64,000 bases of DNA from Oasisia sp. SBJ-2009 (Eukaryota > Annelida > Polychaeta > Sabellida > Siboglinidae), in NCBI GenBank assembly GCA_964017155.1, contig OZ024857.1, forward strand, positions 31,663,542 through 31,727,541, written 5' to 3'. The translations under genes were made by a program, and so were the position numbers. This document shows positions 50,790 to 63,017 of the stretch, one piece after another; within the stretch, counting starts at the first letter, position 1, and every line of letters begins with the position of its first letter. The notes beneath the pieces are model-generated. The model was given only the letters and a program-made list of their open reading frames with translations, had not been told where the DNA came from and made no database searches.

Positions 50790-53700
50790 AGGGAGTTTGA
50801 CGCCCCTGCCATGCAGAGTTGTAAGCCACTGCCTTGTGGTACAGGTTCTTGACAGAACCGAAGGCTAAGGGAGCAAACCCTAACCAGAAAACCATGTAAC
50901 TGTGGCAGCATCAAGGGCGGTTGATGTATGGAATTCCCAACATCTCTCGACCAGCCACTGCAGGGACAAATAGTTTGCGCCTGTCTTGACATGTTCTTGC
51001 CGATGTGAGACCGCTATTTGCTCCCCGAGAGATAGTCTCTAGTAACTTCCAAAAGCCAGCGACACTTCAACACTTTTTGCTAGCAGCTTCCATGAAATGT
51101 ACAATTGCACGAAACTCCATACCGGATCGATCGTCGCCCGGGTCACCAAGGACCGCGCTGCTCGACCTCATCTTCCGTCGACAGTGGAAGGACTCTCCTC
51201 GACCGAGAAGGAGCTGACCGACCAGAAAGACGTAAGGCAGTAGTAGCAATGGAACTTGCCAAATACAACATCGACATCGCCTTGTGAAACAAGGTTCTCA
51301 GAGTCTGGTAGTCTCAACGACTTAGAATACTCTTTCTTCGGGAGTGGCAAACCCGAAGGAGAAAGAAGGGAGGCCGGAGTATCAAAAAGGATATCGTCAC
51401 AAAGCTGACAGAAATGCCACGGCTAGTAAGTAACAGAATCATGACGATGAGACTACCTCTTTGCAAAAATTAACAGCGTGTACGCTCCAGCAATGACAAA
51501 CCCAGATAGAACAAGGAGGCCTTCTACAACCAGCTGGCAAGTGTGCCCAGTGGCATCCATCGCACAGATAAGCTACTGCTGATAGGAAACTTCAATGCGA
51601 GGATAGGAAGAGAAAATGACAAGTGACCCTTGGTCATGGGCAAACATGGAATTGGGAAGTACAACTCCAATGGCGAGCTTCTACTGGCTCTGCGCTCTGA
51701 GTTCGAACTGATAGTGATGAACACCATGTTCAAGCAGAAGGATGAACGCAAGACCACCTGGATGCATTCTCGTTCCAGACATTGGCATATGATCGAGGTC
51801 GTCCATCATTACGAGGTGACGGGATAAGATGGACATCCGCAGTACCCGAGCCATACGTGGAGCAAACTGCTGGACCGATCACCAGATACTGAGGTCAAAA
51901 ATGGCTTTCAGAATACGACAAAAGCACAACAGGCAGGGGACAAGTAAGCCGACCAAGCTCAACACTACAAAACTAAGTACCACCAGCCATAGGGAGAGTT
52001 TTGAGCAGGAGATGGGCAGTGCTCTCGCCCGAAGGCAGGAGAAGGAAAACTCAACACCAGACGAGGAATGGGCAACTCTGCAGCAAGTCGTGTACAACAC
52101 AGCCAAGAAATATATTGGCAAGCCAGACATACAACACCAGGACTGGTTCGACCCCAACGACCAGGAGCTACAGACTCTCATGAGCAGAAGAGACCAAGCT
52201 CACCTGAGTGTTACAAACCAGGAGCACTAGATCCACCACTGCAGCATATAAAGATGCCTGCAGACTGCTACAAAAAGGCACCCGTGCAGTGAAGTCAGAT
52301 TTATGGGAAAGGAAGACAGTTGAGCTACAGAGAGCTGCTGACAGTAACAACATGAAGGCCTTCTACAATGGACTGAAGGAAATGTGGGGACCCAAAAAGA
52401 AGGGATTTTTTCAACTGAAATCAACAGATGGAATGGAGACCTTCCCTGACAGCAAGAGAGCTGTGGCAAGATGGAGTGAACACTTCCAGAAGCTACTCAA
52501 CGTCCATGGCGACATAGATCACGAAACTCTGGACAACATCCCGCAGCGCATTATAAAGACAAGCCTCGATGAGATTCCACTATGGATGAGATGGCTAGAG
52601 CAATCGCCGGCCTGAAAGATAGCAAAGCACCTGGAGGAGATGGAATTCCTGCAGAAGTATGGAAGCACGGAGGAGACAATCTGTTCAGTAGACTGCACCA
52701 ACTAATAACCAATGCCTGGGAGATGGGTTCTGTACCACAAGCATGGAAGAATGCCAGCATTGTAACCATCTACAAGAAAGGTGATCGGACAGACTGTGGG
52801 AACTATAGAGGAATCTCTCTTCTTTCCATAGCAGGCAAGATCTTCGCCAGGATCCTCCTCAACAGACTATCTACCCACTTAACACCAGAGGTAGTTCCGG
52901 AGACACAATGTGGCTTCAAAGGAAACCGGAGCACCGTCAATATGATATTTTGTCTCCGACAACAACAAGAAAAGTGCATTGAGCAGGACCGACCACTGTA
53001 CGTGGTATTTGTCGACTTCAGTAAGGCGTTCGATACAGTTTGGAGGACTGGGCTATGACAACTACTGAGGAAGTATGGCTGCCCAGCGAAGTTCACAATA
53101 GTGATCGAGGCACTACATACCGGAATGATAGCGAATATTAGTGTTGGAGGGGGAAGTCTCGGAATCATTCAGTGTCACAAATGGGGTCAAACAAGGCTGT
53201 GTAGTGGCCCCCACGCTCTTCTCCATCTTCCTATCAGCAGTGCTCGACGAGGCTTTCCGATACATGGGGGGGGGGGGGTGGCATCTACTTACAGTCCAGA
53301 CAGAGCGCTGACCTATTCAACGTCGCACATTTCAGAGCGAAGACCAAGACTACTCGGATACTGATGAGAGAGCTGCTATTCGCAGATAACATTGCACTGG
53401 TTGCACACCCTGCTGAAGAGATGCAGAATATAGTGGATGCTTTCTCCAATGCGTCAAAGAAGTTCGGCCTGAAGATTAACATCAAGAAGACCGAGGTACT
53501 GTACCAACCCAACTCTACAAGAACCCGAGAGGAGGATATCATGGTTGATGGAAACAAGCTGAACTCTGTTCTGGAATTCAGCTACCTCGGAAGCACTATG
53601 TCAAGTAATGGATGCATTGACGATGAAATACAGAGGAGGATGGCCAAGGCTAGTGCATCTTTCGACCGACTACGCCAGAGACTCTGGAACAACCACCATG

Positions 53701-54153
53701 TGTCCATGCTGGTTAAAGGCAAGATATACCGTGCAATCATGCTGTCCACCCTCCTATACGCAGCTGAGGCCTGGACAGTGTACAGACGACAGGTGAAAAA
53801 GCTGCATGCCTTCATGAGGCGACATCTGCGTTCGATCATGAGGATAACCTGGATGGACAAAGTGACAAACAAGGAAATACTCGAACGGACAGGGCTGCCA
53901 TCTATGGAAGATCTTCTGATCAGAAAGAATCTCCGGTGGACTGGAGACCTCATGAGGATGTTACCAGACAGGCTAACAAAGCAGGTTCTCTACTATCAAC
54001 TGTCTTCTGGTCACAGAAAGAGAGGGCGCCCTCGTGTCTCCAGTTCTAGGATACCATCAAGAGAAACCTGAAGCTGAGAGACATAAAGATTGACTCGTGG
54101 ACATCACTCTCACAGCAGAGAGATAAATGGAGAGTAACATTCAAGTGATGGAA

Positions 54154-54155
<2 letters not shown>
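50790..54155 (+). mobile_element. Non-LTR retrotransposon (endonuclease-RT LINE), damaged
   Basis: An apurinic-type endonuclease then reverse transcriptase order is visible across broken frames. Endonuclease: RTLLDREGADRPERRKAVVA (about 51190-51250), LLIGNFNARIGREND (about 51570-51620), GKHGIGKYNSNGELLLALRS, TTWMHSRSRHWHMIE and GANCWTDHQIL. RT: SKAPGGDGIPAEVWKHGG (about 52620), KKGDRTDCGNYRGISLL, FVDFSKAFDTV (about 53008-53040), and LLFADNIALVAH (53376 on), where the usual FADD is FADN. C-terminal: FSYLGSTMSSNG and RMTWMD-type LRSIMRITWMD, ending at 54071. Stops and frameshifts occur in the endonuclease, near 53058 and at a G-run (53268-53277). The clade looks RTE/CR1-like but is not settled. 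The 3' end runs into a TA repeat. Confidence 0.85.
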
Positions 54156-54226
<71 letters not shown>

Positions 54227-54300
54227 CACGCACGCACGCACGGACGCACGCACGGACGCACGGACGCACGCACGCACACACACACACACACACACAAACA

Positions 54301-54342
<42 letters not shown>
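54156..54342. repeat. Compound (TA)n(GCAC/GGAC)n(CA)n microsatellite
   Basis: TA run to about 54218, then CGCACGCACGGACG-type repeats, then a CA run with a few AAACA interruptions. It starts where the LINE ends. Confidence 0.95.
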
Positions 54343-54345
<3 letters not shown>

Positions 54346-54459
54346 CGCCCCTGGAAGTTCATTGGTTTTGTCCATCAGTAAATGAGAAGTTAGGACATAT
54401 GTGAAACATATTATTTGAAATATATAATATATATTATATAATATACAATATTCAATATA

Positions 54460-54626
54460 ATGTTAACATGTAACATTTACACGTAACACGTAGCATATAA
54501 TACGTAACATGTAACCGATAACATATAACATGTAACACATAACATGTAACACTTGACATATCACCATATCACGTGACATATATTACATAAAGTATATAAT
54601 TATATATAATTATATATAATTATATA

Positions 54627-54695
<69 letters not shown>
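54460..54695. repeat. TAACATGTAACA-like array and (TA)n
   Basis: First come degenerate 9-11-base units of the form (C)ATGTAACA/ACGTAACA (about 54460-54560). Then TATATAATTA repeats (54592-54630) and a pure TA run follow. The segment is strongly self-complementary. Confidence 0.8.
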
Positions 54696-54700
<5 letters not shown>

Positions 54701-55062
54701 TGTATATAACATTGGATCGTATGTATAACTCATAGTCCGGACCAGCTGGAACAAATCGAGCATCATATTCTGAATCATCACACTTGGTTTAATCTAAAAC
54801 AGTACGCTTAACCTATTAGTAAACTGTGCAGCAATGCGAAACAGACAAATATGGAAACATGCAAGACACCTCGTGTACGACCTTTGTCATTTCTATTACC
54901 CAGATGTTTTTTTCTGTCAGGGTATACTTTGTTTGTGCGGCTGTTAGCTTGTTCCTTATAGCTTTAAACAAGCTTAGATCTACGAACCATCCACGTGGGC
55001 CCACTAGATCACATGCACAATATCAGTCGATAGAGACATGGGCCAGAGCCAGAGAAACACTG
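54696..55062. other. Spacer, nothing recognised
   Basis: No gene or repeat family assigned. Parts resemble 55380-55500 (AACTCA-AGTCC-GACC and AAACAGTACG / AAACGATTCTACTAGC contexts), so the two may be old copies of one sequence. Confidence 0.3.
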
Positions 55063-55112
55063 TATGTACGTACGTACGTACGTATGTATGTATGTATGTA
55101 TGTATGTATGTA
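55063..55112. repeat. (GTAC)n/(GTAT)n microsatellite
   Basis: Tetranucleotide repeat changing from GTAC to GTAT units. Confidence 0.9.
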
Positions 55113-55565
55113 TATACATATATATAATGTATGTATAATAATTGGATCAAGAACACATCATGCGAGAATGTACAGACTCGAAATTGTCAACAAATTCCAT
55201 AATACATTATTAGTAGATATTAATAAACAGTCCTTCATAAACCATTTCTTCATCTGGCTTTCACACTAGGATTGATCAAGCAAACCCCACGCCTGCGGTA
55301 TTAGATGCCGTGACATTATATCAAGGAAAGGGAACCCGTCATTCGTAATTGGTGCGAGAATGCATAACACATAGTGCGAGAATGTATAACTCAAAATCCT
55401 GACCTACTGGGACATGTCTGACTTCAGATTCGGAACCAGCATATTGGATTTTATCTAAAACGATTCTACTAGCAAAAGTTGCAGTATTACGAAATAGACG
55501 AATTGGACCAAGTGAAAGAAATCAACATGAAATCAACGAAAACGACTAAATCCTACGTGAAATGT

Positions 55566-55760
55566 GTACGTTATTTCATTATCAGGCGAAAGTTATTACA
55601 TTATCAGGCAAGAGGGGTTTATTACATTATCAGGGGAAAATTATTACATTATCAGGCAGCAAGTTATTACATTATCAGATGATGTTGTTACAGTATCAGG
55701 CAGTTATTACATTATCAGGAAGTTATTACATTAAGAGGCGATTATTACATTATCGGTTGT
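55566..55760 (+). repeat. Irregular array of TTATTACATTATCAGG
   Basis: Eight or nine copies of a 16-base word (variants: ATTTCATTATCAGG, GTTACAGTATCAGG, TTACATTAAGAGG, TTACATTATCGG) separated by 2-20 non-repeated bases. The spacing is irregular, unlike a simple tandem repeat. Confidence 0.85.
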
Positions 55761-55789
55761 AGGGCCTCTTTACATTCCTCGGGTGAAAA

Positions 55790-55940
55790 CGAAAACTGGG
55801 ACCTGATCTTTCTCGGTTGCCGAACCAACTGTGTGGAATTCGCTTCCTGCCAGTGTTAACATCAGAAGGTAATATAGTTTCATTCCGCCGACGTCTAAAA
55901 ACCTATCTCTTTAATGCTGCCTATCCTCCTTAGCCTCCTA
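55790..55940 (+). mobile_element. LINE ORF2 C-terminal fragment
   Basis: In one plus frame, after a small indel, the segment reads VAEPTVWNSLPASVN-like and then SFRRRLKTYLFNAAYPP. That is the LWNSLP...F...LKTYLF signature at the end of CR1/Jockey-type reverse transcriptases. Too short to classify further. Confidence 0.6.
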
Positions 55941-57016
55941 ACATCTTCAACCAGCCATTGACGACTCACGCATGTCTTACGATCACGAGTTTGCTTAATC
56001 CCTTGGACTTGGTTTTGTCGCGCCACTAAGCTTGATCTTCGCGGATATTGGCACAAAAGTAGTATATTATTAATTATATTAAGTAGAGTAGTAGAGTGCC
56101 GAAAATGCGCTAAAAAACCTATTGAATCCAAGGTACTGCGTACCTGTGTCAAGCGGCCGTAACACGTTGCAATTAAATGTTCATGCGTCGCCTGTCAACG
56201 CATGTCGCCTCGACAAACATGGATTCCATGAACTCCTTCCTATCACACTAGGTGGCGCTTACATTTTCTACCGTTCTGTAAAAAAATGTAATGCACACAA
56301 TTATGTATTGCGATTTGCGTGTATTTACGGCGATCATGTGGCACCACCATGGTCAACAGATTGTCGAATAAGTGAGGTGGCATTCTTAAGAAATTGTTGT
56401 AGCTCTCCCGTTCCTTTTTGGCGCCGTTCTTGAACTAAATGTACATACGCCCCTTGGGCCTTGCGTCTCTCTCGCCGCTAAGTGTGGATGCATCCACACA
56501 TTCCTTATGCTTATCTTGTCATCTTGGTTTTTCGTAGTCGATGACGTCGGCGATGGCGATATCTTAATGATGCAACTCACTTTCGCCATCCCCAAACTCA
56601 TTTAATGTCTTTATTCATGTGAATAAATATATCGGCTACGGCGGAACCAGCGGATTCCTGCACTTTGTGTAATTTGATCCCATTTGAGTGATGACAATTT
56701 ATTTGCCAAAAGATGGGACTGGGAAGTCTTACACAGGCACCCTTGTAACCTCTGTGTCTAGTCTTGATCGACACCCCTTGTGTTGGCTGGTGTGTACTGG
56801 CAAAAGTCGGCGCAACCAACTGCGTTTTACACCGACTGTCAACTGAGGTCGGCGGCGGTAGGTATGGGGGCACTTCGCCCAGTCGAGCCGAAGTACGGCC
56901 GTGCACGTGTTGCCTAGGCATTATACCGGAATCAATATGTAAATGTTTATATTATTCACTTTTCTGCATCAACTTGATAGAACACATTAGTAATGTGGTA
57001 GAATTTAGTTAGCTAG
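55941..57016. other. Spacer with CpG-richer blocks
   Basis: No exon could be supported. Blocks near 56140-56260, 56390-56600 and 56760-56930 are richer in CpG than the surroundings and could be promoter or transposon DNA; there is no further evidence. Confidence 0.3.
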
Positions 57017-57260
57017 TGTTAAATTCACTTATCAAGAATGTTAAAACATAACGGAGCAAGGATGTGGAAGAATAGTCCACGCTTGTCGCCAGATAGCAGA
57101 ACTGGCAGTGGCATTCCCAGTGACCTCGTCAGTGTCCGTCACTGACCAGCAGGGGCCGGGAGATTATAAATAGGCGCAGTCCTCGGGATTACACGCACAG
57201 TATGTTTGTAACAATGGTACCTACTAATGTCTCGGTTTTAGTTGTGGTTCGATCCCAACA
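57017..57260 (+). mobile_element. Small LTR-like segment (about 244 bp)
   Basis: Starts TGTTAAATTC and ends GATCCCAACA (TG...CA). A clear ATTATAAATAGG box lies at about 57164-57175 in a GC-richer setting. The downstream AGGTATTGCC resembles the AGGTGATTGCC after the LTR-like segment ending at 47961. No coding region follows. Confidence 0.3.
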
Positions 57261-58320
57261 GGTATTGCCCTCCATGCAAAATTACCCCTGGCACGGGCTA
57301 ATTGACCGACACATTGCATCTCGTCTTGTGCTTTTATTGATAATCATAATATTAAAAAATTCCTCATTTCTAATATTTTAGACATTTAATGAATTGAATA
57401 TTAATATGTTCCATTCATCATATAATAGTAATAGGAAGGAAATTAAGTAATACTAATATATTACACTGCAATGTAATTGACTCCATGCCTGATGTCTACA
57501 GGTGTTATGATTATCATAACTACCAATGCTGCAGTGCCGATTTTCAAAACTATCTTACTTATAGTTGATTACACCCATTTCTAAGTGATCGTACATTTTA
57601 ATACTAATCATATTTATGGTCTTGGTGTTTATATAAACTGTAGCTTTTCAACCTTTATTTCCTGCAAATATAGAGCTGTGCAATATGCAGCCAGTGTTCT
57701 ACAATGCAGAGGCAAGGATCCAATTTATACACTTAGATACCTTTCTTGCAGTTTATTGATTTACTGTATTGCTTCTCAGATATTATTTTGGTTTTAATAT
57801 CATCAGTATGCAAACATAGAACAAATGGTAATATTAATGTATTGCGTCTTATATATATTTGTATGAGCAGCCTTCGCATAGTAATTGCAGTGTGGCTGGA
57901 TGCTTCCCAGAGAAATTGAGATGGTGTTTGGTTGACCAGGTCTGCCAGGGAAGTGAAGTATGAAGTGCTTTGAACAGTCCTGAGGACTGCATTCTGCGCT
58001 ATAAAAGAACTTACCTTTACCATTATGTCATTAATATATATCTTCCTGTTATTTTGCTACATACTTTCTACCCGGGCAGCAGAAATACTGTTCTATCCTA
58101 ATTTCTACATTTCTACTCCAAAAAAAAAATATTCTAGTCAATATCAACATTCATGTCTGCCAACACTGGTTACCTTCACTGCAAATCACCTCTCACCACG
58201 CCGATTGTTTTCACCCTTCAAAATATACATTGATCCCAACTTCAATGTGTCTTAACCAACAGTGCTAATTACTTTGCAGCAGATGTCCCTGACAGTGAAT
58301 ATGTGACAAGGACTTCAGAG
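57261..58320. other. AT-rich spacer
   Basis: No gene recognised. The short frames lack motifs. Confidence 0.4.
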
Positions 58321-58660
58321 CGTGGTGTCACCCTCTATTGTAACTCTTTGGGGTCTGTCTGTTAAAAAATGCTTGAATCCAGGAATTTGTTTTCCTTGGA
58401 TGCTGTAGTGATGGAGCTTGTGAATTAGTTTGCTATGGTTGACCTTAATAAATGCTTTAGAGAAAACCATCACTATGACATCCGTTTGTGCACCAGATTG
58501 CATATTGGTAACTAGGTCATGTATAAACTGACAGAATAAGTTCTCACATGACACCAAAAGCCATGTTGAAGATGGTAAGAAATTTTGTATGACTGCATGT
58601 TTCATTATATTACTAACCAAGATAATTACGTTCAATTAGTTTGGATGCTATACCTGTCAA
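58321..58660 (-). mobile_element. LINE reverse transcriptase fragment
   Basis: The minus strand encodes TDVIVMVFSKAFIKVNHSKL, then IHKLHHYSIQGK and FLTDRPQRVTIEG. This is the DFSKAFD.V.H..LL.KL..YGI block of CR1/Jockey-type RTs. The first catalytic Asp and flanking sites are mutated (VFSKAFIKV), so it is dead. It lies just downstream of the LDLR-A gene's 3' end. Confidence 0.75.
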
Positions 58661-59067
58661 GGAGATGGGTCTGTAATTTATTTACATTAAAATATTACGT
58701 TTCTTTAAATCACAGTCACTTATTATGTTGCATTGCAGTCACGTGATTTGCACTTGCTATCAAAACATGCCTCATAACTTGTTTGCCTCGTGTTAATTTT
58801 CAACAGATAACTTTACTGAAAGGTTATAATTATACATCCTAATGAACAGAATGTGGTATTTATACCATAAATGTTTTGCATTTTACTACAGATTGATTTT
58901 ACATTTATCACGCATGCACAGAAACACCACCCGAAAAGTCTATAATGACCGGAAAAATTTAAATGCTACAAGGTTCTTTATGAAAAGGTACCATAGAAGA
59001 ACTGAACAAACTTTCACAAAAAAAGCAACCATGTTTGCATTAAAAGTGGGTGTAGTCAACTCAGTTA

Positions 59068-59073
59068 TTTATT
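59068..59073 (-). promoter_or_regulatory. Candidate poly(A) signal of the LDLR-A gene
   Basis: AATAAA on the minus strand, about 155 bases beyond the stop codon at 59226. Plausible by distance only. Confidence 0.4.
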
Positions 59074-59225
59074 ATAATATCATAATTGTCAAATACACAA
59101 ATCTTACCCAATAAAGCAAGCTTATACAAAAAGTTTCTATCTGGATAGTGGGGTATACTGTATATTTCATGATTAATATAGTAGTCCACAGATTCTCATT
59201 TGTATGTCAAACTGACATTTTAACA

Positions 59226-59779
59226 TCAGGACGGAATTACAGTGTCTTCTATGGGCTTGGGTGTGTTTTCTGCTGCAATGCTTTGGTTGTGCAACAATGT
59301 TTGTGCAGCAGTGCAGTCATCATCAGTAACATCTGCTGTAGTAGTACGATTATGTGTCCTGTCAAGTGTTGTATATGCAGGCGGTGGCGTGTCGGGATCA
59401 TTTCGCTCCGTGTACGGAGGTGGTGTTGGCACATAGTCATTGACACAGCGCACTACTCCACCAGCATAAGAAGTTGGCAACAGTCGCAGGTTAATGTGAA
59501 CTGTTGGAACTGCTGGCTCATCCACCTCTGCTGGCGACCAACAGTACATACAACGTTGCCATGTGGACATGTGCAAGGTCTGTCTTGTTTGGCCATGGAA
59601 TCGCTGTCTGAAACGACGCATATCACGACGCATAACGTGGATGCGACATATGATAAGCAACGCTGTGGCGAGAACGCCAGTCACACCCACCATCCATGCT
59701 ACAATGCTTCCAAACAAAGAGCTGGCACGATATGGCTGGCTTGGGTCTAGTGGTACACCTCCACGGTTCACCGGACGCA
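59226..59779 (-). CDS. Last exon: membrane segment and PPxY tail
   Basis: The acceptor is TGCTTTCAG; the stop is TGA at 59228-59226. It encodes about 184 residues. After the membrane helix come a cysteine-bearing juxtamembrane part (WQRCMYCW), two PPxY motifs and a Thr/Asp-rich end (TTTADVTDDDCTAAQTLLHN). A long overlapping plus-strand frame is its shadow. Confidence 0.88.
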
Positions 59780-62700
59780 CTGAAAGCATACATAATTATT
59801 GATGTGAACATTCACTGGCAAATATTACACATATGAGGTACAGGTATGTGCATATTGCTCACTATGAAAATCTGAAAACCTTCTCAAGAGTGATTTGTTG
59901 AATAAATCATTACTTCTTCGCACATGTTGTAGTGATTTATTTTACTCTTCTAAAGTTGCTCAGAACGAGTTAGGAAGTGCCTCTTACAATTAACACTATA
60001 GGCCATGTAAGTCTCGCACTCTTAAAATGAGGTTGGGGCACTTGGGGACAGGAAGTCCATTTTCTCCATTTAAAAAAATAAGACTGTTTTTGGTTGTTAT
60101 AATCAGGCTGTCACCAAATTGTGTATATAAATACATTTTCTGAAGGATTATTATAAGCAGACGCACTGTGACACTTTGTCGGTAAGAATAAGCATAGAAC
60201 TTATGCATTTTAATCGATTATTATGGTGGTTGCCGTGGCATTGGCGCCGGCGGCTAGTACTTGTGGTGTTTGTCCATATTGACAAGTTATGAAGAATGCC
60301 ATCTTTCGCGCAGTACATGTCAGATATAAGTGTTTATTGAACTGTTATGAAACCACAATGTACAGCAATGTAAAATGTAAATCCTGTAAAATACACATAT
60401 GGCCTAAAATCGTTAATACTATTTGCACTATGTTAATCGCTATAATTATTATTATGTCTATGACAGTGTGGTAAACCCAATATTAAACCGGTCAGTTACG
60501 ATGAAACTATAACATAACATATTTATTATATATTATGGTAATCATTTTAGCGGTATTGTTATATAGCTGGATACCAGTAATACCACACCGATGGCAAATT
60601 TACATTAAAGGACAAAAAAAGGCAACGGTTTCGTGGCATACACCTAATAGAGTTAATATAAAGTAACAATTTCCACATACACTCAATTTTTTAACGCCAG
60701 CGGTTTACCAGAAAAATATTTTTTAACACCCAGCCATCCAAATACTATGAGCTACTCCATCTTAGACGAAGAATGACATCACGATGGTGAGGCGCTCTCC
60801 ACGCAGATTCCCTGCATGGGGTTTGGCTGTTGTCATGAAATGGCTGCAACTCGGCAACGCGCGTAACATGCTGATGACGGTAAATATAAAGTTGTCTATT
60901 ATTGTTATCGCTGAAATCATCCCATCAACTGATGATACATGTCTACTTCAAAGCATTTCTCCTCAAAATGGACCGAGCAAAGTGAACTGTACTTGGACTG
61001 GAGGGATTCCAAACAGTACGCCCGCAAATGTGAATCCATTGCTTCAATACTACCGGTTGTTTCAACTATTATTGCAACCGTATGCCGAACAGTAAGGCAT
61101 AATTACTAAAGTTTACCATAGATTTAACCACAGATTTAGATACACGTCTATAAGCAGCTGCTAGATGTCACGCCAAATGAACGAACTGTCGAAGACTCGA
61201 AGTTGTTGACCCTTAACAACGTCGCAGGAAGCTGACCGGCTTCAGCAGAGACATAGAATGCCGCGCGCTGAATGGCCAAACCAAGTTAACACTTCACCTA
61301 TGGCGGCGTCTAGACCATCGTGGATTTCATTAGAATTTTAGACTTTAAAGTCACATTCTGAGTAAACCGCTGACGTTAAAAATTGAATATATGTTAAAAT
61401 TGTTACTTTGTATAAACTATATTAGGTGTATGACGCGAAACGGTTGCCTTTTTAGTCCTTTAAGGCAAAGGCTGATAAAATATGGATTCTAATATAGACT
61501 AGTCATTAGCTTGGTTTCTGTTACATCATACTAGGAAAATCAGGTCATAAATATCTCCTGTTATAGCTTTCTTACCTTAACTGTCTGATTTAATATTGAG
61601 CTTAACACACTGTCACAGTGATTTATGCAGTGCAGATAGTATTAACGATTTTAGGCCATATGTGTCTTTTACGGGGTTTGCATTTTATTGATTTAGTGAT
61701 GATAACAAATATCTTTATAATATTAAACAACATTTTAATATGTCATACGTGTGTCCAGTGACATAATATGATCCACAAATATATAATAATGTGTGTTAAA
61801 ATGATAATAAAAATATGGATTACTGCTCATGATTAAAAAAGCCGTGGATGTTACACTGCTATACATTGTGGTTTCACAATTCGATAAGCACTTATATATC
61901 TGACAAGTTGTCTAAATGCACATACTCATAACACATGTATACATTTGCCCCAAATCATGTTGTACTGCACGAAAGATGGCATACTTCATTACTTGTCAAG
62001 ATCATCAAACACAAATGGCCGCCATTGCCATGGCAACCACTACATTAATCAATTATAATGCATGATTTTCATGACCATTCTTACCAGCGAAGTATTACAC
62101 CACTTCTGCTTGTAATTATCTTTCAGAAAATAAAACTATAAACACAATTTGGGGACAGCCCGATTATTACAAACAAAAACAAAACAAAGCCTTATATTTG
62201 AACATGGAGAAAACTGACTTCCTGCACCAAACCTCGTTTTCACGCACAAGACTTACTTGGTCTATTATGGGGTAAGGCCGCCCTGGTGGCAACATCGGCA
62301 CAGCATTATAATAAATCTATGACCATATTCATTAGTTATTCTTGTTATTGTTTGGTTAAATTGAATTTTGTGCTGTGTACTCGAACTCATGATACTTTGT
62401 GTAGAGTCTAAATAAAATGATCTCCAAACAGGTCGATGGCACCCAAATGTCAAATTCCGGGGGGCATCCTCCCGGCCATGGTCCACCCCTAGGCCTATTT
62501 TGCGCTACCAGCACTTGCCTACACTGCCTCACCAACCATTTTACCCAGGACAAACACTGACAGAGAACAACTGCACAAAATGCCATTGTTATAGGTTTCT
62601 TAGTTTAAGATACAATAACCTGTTAAATAAATGAGTAATTTTATGTATTTTAGACCCAAAGTAGCAAAAGACTTTCATCAATCGTAAATCTGTACATAGA

Positions 62701-63017
62701 CTCCACACAACCCTTTCTGGGGCTAACATAGGATTAACTGATTCAATTAAAAATTGACAAGAGGGCAACAAATTTCTGGAATGACCCAACTGTTAAACAA
62801 TTCACCATGTAAACATAAAATCTGTAATAGTAAAACTACTTCAGCAATGCACGGCAACATAAGAGGACCTCACCTTGTCCAGTGTAGTCTGTCACTAATC
62901 CACAGATGGCCTCATCTGAACCGTCGACACAGTCTCTCGAGTGGTACACATCACACACCAAGTTTCTGTCGATACACTGACCGTTATCACATTGAAACTT
63001 ACCCTCGCACAAATCAT
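59226..63017 (-). CDS. LDLR class A / PPxY single-pass membrane protein (3' part)
   Basis: Two exons, 62874-63017 and 59226-59779, join in phase (G|TG). The first carries one complete LDL-receptor class A repeat. The second carries a short extracellular stalk, a membrane segment (about FGSIVAWMVGVTGVLATALL and a few more), a basic cytoplasmic start (RRDMRRFRQRF) and a long tail with PTPPPYTE and TPPPAYTT. These two PPxY motifs are the kind that recruit WW domains of NEDD4-family ubiquitin ligases. This order (LDL-A, membrane, PPxY) is that of LDLRAD3/LDLRAD4-type proteins. The upstream entry phase shows more exons, with signal peptide and perhaps more LDL-A repeats, beyond 64000. The family is well supported; orthology to a named member is not. 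Confidence 0.85.
59780..62873 (-). other. Intron of the LDLR-A gene
   Basis: It contains the TTAA MITE 60609-61459. Elsewhere it is AT-rich without recognisable features. Overlapping frames at 62265-62586 are not supported as exons. Confidence 0.6.
60609..61459. mobile_element. TTAA MITE, complete copy 2 (851 bp)
   Basis: TTAA at 60605-60608 and 61460-61463 flank an element with the same ends (AGGACAAAAAAAGGCAACGG and its inverse) and the same interior order as 29330-30181. The two copies differ by scattered substitutions and a few small indels. Confidence 0.88.
62874..63017 (-). CDS. LDLR class A repeat exon
   Basis: A 144-bp exon (TTGTTCCAG acceptor, ACAAG|GTGAGG donor), phase 1 at both ends as is usual for LDL-A modules. 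It encodes CEGKFQCDNGQCIDRNLVCD and then DCVDGSDEAIC: six cysteines and the acidic calcium-binding DGSDE. Confidence 0.93.

Noticed and set aside
51879..52181. Minus-strand frames within the LINE
   Set aside because: Antisense shadows of the endonuclease/RT coding strand.
54046..54381. Tyr-Ile and Thr-His open frames on both strands
   Set aside because: They are translations of TA and CA repeats, not genes.
56122..57012. Overlapping 80-107-residue frames in CpG-richer DNA
   Set aside because: No motif, no splice-consistent neighbours, and equally open on both strands.
57170..57270. Possible tRNA gene because of GGTTCGATCCC
   Set aside because: No A box at the right distance and no acceptor stem. 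It fits better as the end of an LTR-like segment.
59148..59750. 200-residue plus-strand open frame
   Set aside because: It lies opposite the PPxY tail exon, whose membrane segment, motifs, splice phase and stop are coherent. The plus frame has no motif.
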